From NCBI GenBank assembly GCA_023428755.1, contig JAEYWX010000006.1:1-64000 (forward strand): a stretch of DNA of 64,000 bases. The letters are read 5' to 3'. The stretch's first letter is position 1. Every line of letters starts with the position of its first letter. The notes under the pieces were generated by a model, which had not been told where the DNA came from, did not search any database, and saw only the letters and a program-made list of their open reading frames with translations. Below, one piece after another: positions 62,865-64,000 of the stretch. The DNA is from Bacteroidota bacterium. Lineage in GTDB: Bacteria > Bacteroidota > Bacteroidia > Chitinophagales > Chitinophagaceae. A program made the position numbers and the translations under genes.

Positions 62865-62883
62865 AAACAAAACAAAACACAAA

Positions 62884-63873
62884 ATGAAAGTTGCAGTAGT
62901 TGGTGCTACAGGTCTTGTAGGAACCAAAATGTTACAGGTGTTAGCAGAACGGAATTTTCCCGTTACCGAATTAATTCCCGTTGCCAGTGAACGTTCCGTT
63001 GGGAAAGAAGTAGAGTTTAAGGGAAAGAAATACAAAGTGGTAAGTATGACCGATGCAATAGCTGCCAAACCTGCTGTGGCTTTATTCAGTGCCGGTGGTG
63101 GTACTTCAACAGAGTGGGCGCCGAAGTTTGCAGAAGCCGGGATTACCGTGATCGATAATTCCAGTGCATGGCGCATGGATCCTGCAAAAAAATTAGTGGT
63201 GCCCGAAGTAAATGCAGAGGTATTAACAGCAGCAGATAAAGTGATTGCTAATCCCAACTGTTCTACTATTCAAATGGTGGTGGCGTTGCAACCATTGCAT
63301 AAAAAATACCAGATCAAACGTGTGGTGGTTTCAACCTACCAGAGCGTAACCGGTACCGGTGTAAAAGCTGTGGATCAATTATTGAACGAACGTAAAGGTG
63401 TAAAGGGTGAGATGGCGTATAAATATCCCATTGATCTGAATGTAATTCCGCAGATCGATGTGTTTCTTGACAATGGTTACACCAAAGAAGAAATGAAAAT
63501 GGTGAAAGAAACCTGTAAGATCATGGGTGATGATTCGATTCGTGTAACAGCAACTACAGTACGTATCCCTGTAATGGGCGGACATAGTGAAAGTGTGAAT
63601 GTGGAGTTTGCCAATGATTTTGATTTGAATGAAGTAAAAGCATTGCTGAGTTCAGCACCAGGTGTTGTAGTGGTGGATGATCCGGCTACACAGCAATACC
63701 CCATGCCAATGGATGCGCATGAAAAAGATGATGTATTTGTGGGCCGTTTGCGCAGAGATGAAACGCAACCCAACACATTAAATATGTGGATCGTTAGTGA
63801 CAACCTCCGCAAAGGTGCTGCTACCAATGCCGTGCAGATCGCAGAATATTTAAGTGGAAAAGGTTTGTTGTAA
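62884..63873 (+). CDS. asd: Aspartate-semialdehyde dehydrogenase
   Basis: 329 residues, normal length. NADP-binding start V-A-V-V-G-A-T-G-L-V-G, active-site Cys in I-A-N-P-N-C-S-T-I-Q, catalytic His in M-G-G-H-S-E-S. It reduces aspartyl phosphate to aspartate semialdehyde, the branch point to lysine/diaminopimelate, threonine and methionine. Controlled by the leader-peptide attenuator upstream (inference). Terminator at 63906. Confidence 0.97.
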   Translation: MKVAVVGATGLVGTKMLQVLAERNFPVTELIPVASERSVGKEVEFKGKKYKVVSMTDAIAAKPAVALFSAGGGTSTEWAPKFAEAGITVIDNSSAWRMDPAKKLVVPEVNAEVLTAADKVIANPNCSTIQMVVALQPLHKKYQIKRVVVSTYQSVTGTGVKAVDQLLNERKGVKGEMAYKYPIDLNVIPQIDVFLDNGYTKEEMKMVKETCKIMGDDSIRVTATTVRIPVMGGHSESVNVEFANDFDLNEVKALLSSAPGVVVVDDPATQQYPMPMDAHEKDDVFVGRLRRDETQPNTLNMWIVSDNLRKGAATNAVQIAEYLSGKGLL

Positions 63874-63905
63874 GAATGAATCGAAATAGTAAAGCTTAAC
63901 AATTG

Positions 63906-63939
63906 CAAAAGAGCGCTTCATTTTTGAAGCGCTCTTTTG
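63906..63939 (+). terminator. Intrinsic terminator of asd
   Basis: CAAAAGAGCGCTTC/GAAGCGCTCTTTTG, a 14-bp perfect stem ending in T-rich sequence, works on both strands. Confidence 0.93.
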
Positions 63940-63945
63940 TTGGGC

Positions 63946-63992
63946 AGGGTTGCCAACTCCTGAGCTTGTCGAAGGATAAGGTTGGCAACCCT
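63946..63992. repeat. Repeat family C: inverted GGTTGGCAACC pair at the window end
   Basis: AGGGTTGCCAAC (63946-63957) and its complement (63981-63992) enclose CTGAGCTTGTCGAAGG, a sequence seen as a dispersed repeat in many bacterial genomes. Compare 31113-31175. Confidence 0.7.
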
Positions 63993-64000
63993 TTATTCGC

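Larger units (their letters stand above)
62571..62883 (+). other. Upstream region of asd: promoter, leader ORF, attenuator and repeats
   Basis: This 313-base stretch is fully accounted for by the asd promoter (62633-62664), the leader ORF (62672-62728), the terminator (62759-62790) and two opposed family B repeats (62794-62864). Confidence 0.8.

Noticed and set aside
62543..62875. 110-codon minus-strand ORF upstream of asd
   Set aside because: It overlaps the lamin-tail gene start and covers the antisense of the leader ORF, terminator and repeats.
1..64000. CRISPR arrays, prophage, insertion sequences, tRNA or rRNA genes
   Set aside because: I looked for regular direct repeats with spacers, transposase or integrase motifs, and tRNA-like cloverleaf or CCA ends, and found none; the repeats present are short and dispersed.

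Overview
The window looks like chromosomal DNA of a member of the Bacteroidota, most likely family Chitinophagaceae (inference from gene content; no 16S rRNA gene is present). The signs are several secreted proteins ending in type IX secretion (T9SS) sorting domains, a propeller-type hybrid sensor kinase, an S46 dipeptidyl-peptidase, SurA-like and DUF4920 proteins, and promoters of the Bacteroidota type (TTTG, a spacer, then TAnnTTTG). The DNA is moderately AT-rich and gene-dense. I saw no prophage, transposase, CRISPR array, tRNA or rRNA gene.

Layout. 1-10 kb: cut-off secreted protein, lipoproteins, a two-component pair (2.6-6.8 kb) and T9SS or surface proteins. 10-20 kb: YceI, a very large BNR/VPS10-like propeller protein, a T9SS protein, an RRM RNA-binding protein, a SurA-like isomerase with a thioredoxin-like partner. 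20-30 kb: rlmD, two rhomboid proteases and an EEP-family protein, cysS, a fasciclin lipoprotein, a LytS/LytR-type two-component pair. 29-40 kb: glycosyltransferase and LpxH-like phosphoesterase, AlkA-type glycosylase, dipeptide epimerase, S46 peptidase, CPBP protease, obgE. 40-57 kb: T9SS proteins interleaved with a phenylacetate degradation region (paaI-paaY; paaG; paaA-B-(four-helix-bundle gene)-C-D; paaE; a TetR-type regulator). 57-64 kb: PfkB kinase, unknown proteins, a lamin-tail protein and asd.

The main discoveries are two amino-acid-sensing leader peptides. Upstream of asd, an 18-codon leader ORF (MMNTKHTKRTKKQFRKGR, rich in Met, Asn, Thr and Lys, all products of the aspartate pathway that asd serves) is followed by a perfect intrinsic terminator. 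A 7-base segment at the end of the leader ORF can pair with the 5' arm of that terminator, which is the geometry of a ribosome-mediated transcription attenuator. Upstream of cysS (cysteinyl-tRNA synthetase), a 14-codon leader ORF (MKNFVHTCCCFCCC) carries six Cys codons; its start and its Cys-codon block can each pair with the same downstream segment. Both leader ORFs start 5-7 bases after a TAnnTTTG box, so they are probably leaderless or nearly so.

Second theme: several families of short palindromic repeats are scattered between genes and also sit in frame inside coding regions (cysS, paaA, paaB, paaE, the AlkA-like gene). The paa operon is rich in them and also carries an inserted four-helix-bundle gene bordered by AATTCC-type repeats. 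A probable PaaR-type operator overlaps the paaA promoter.
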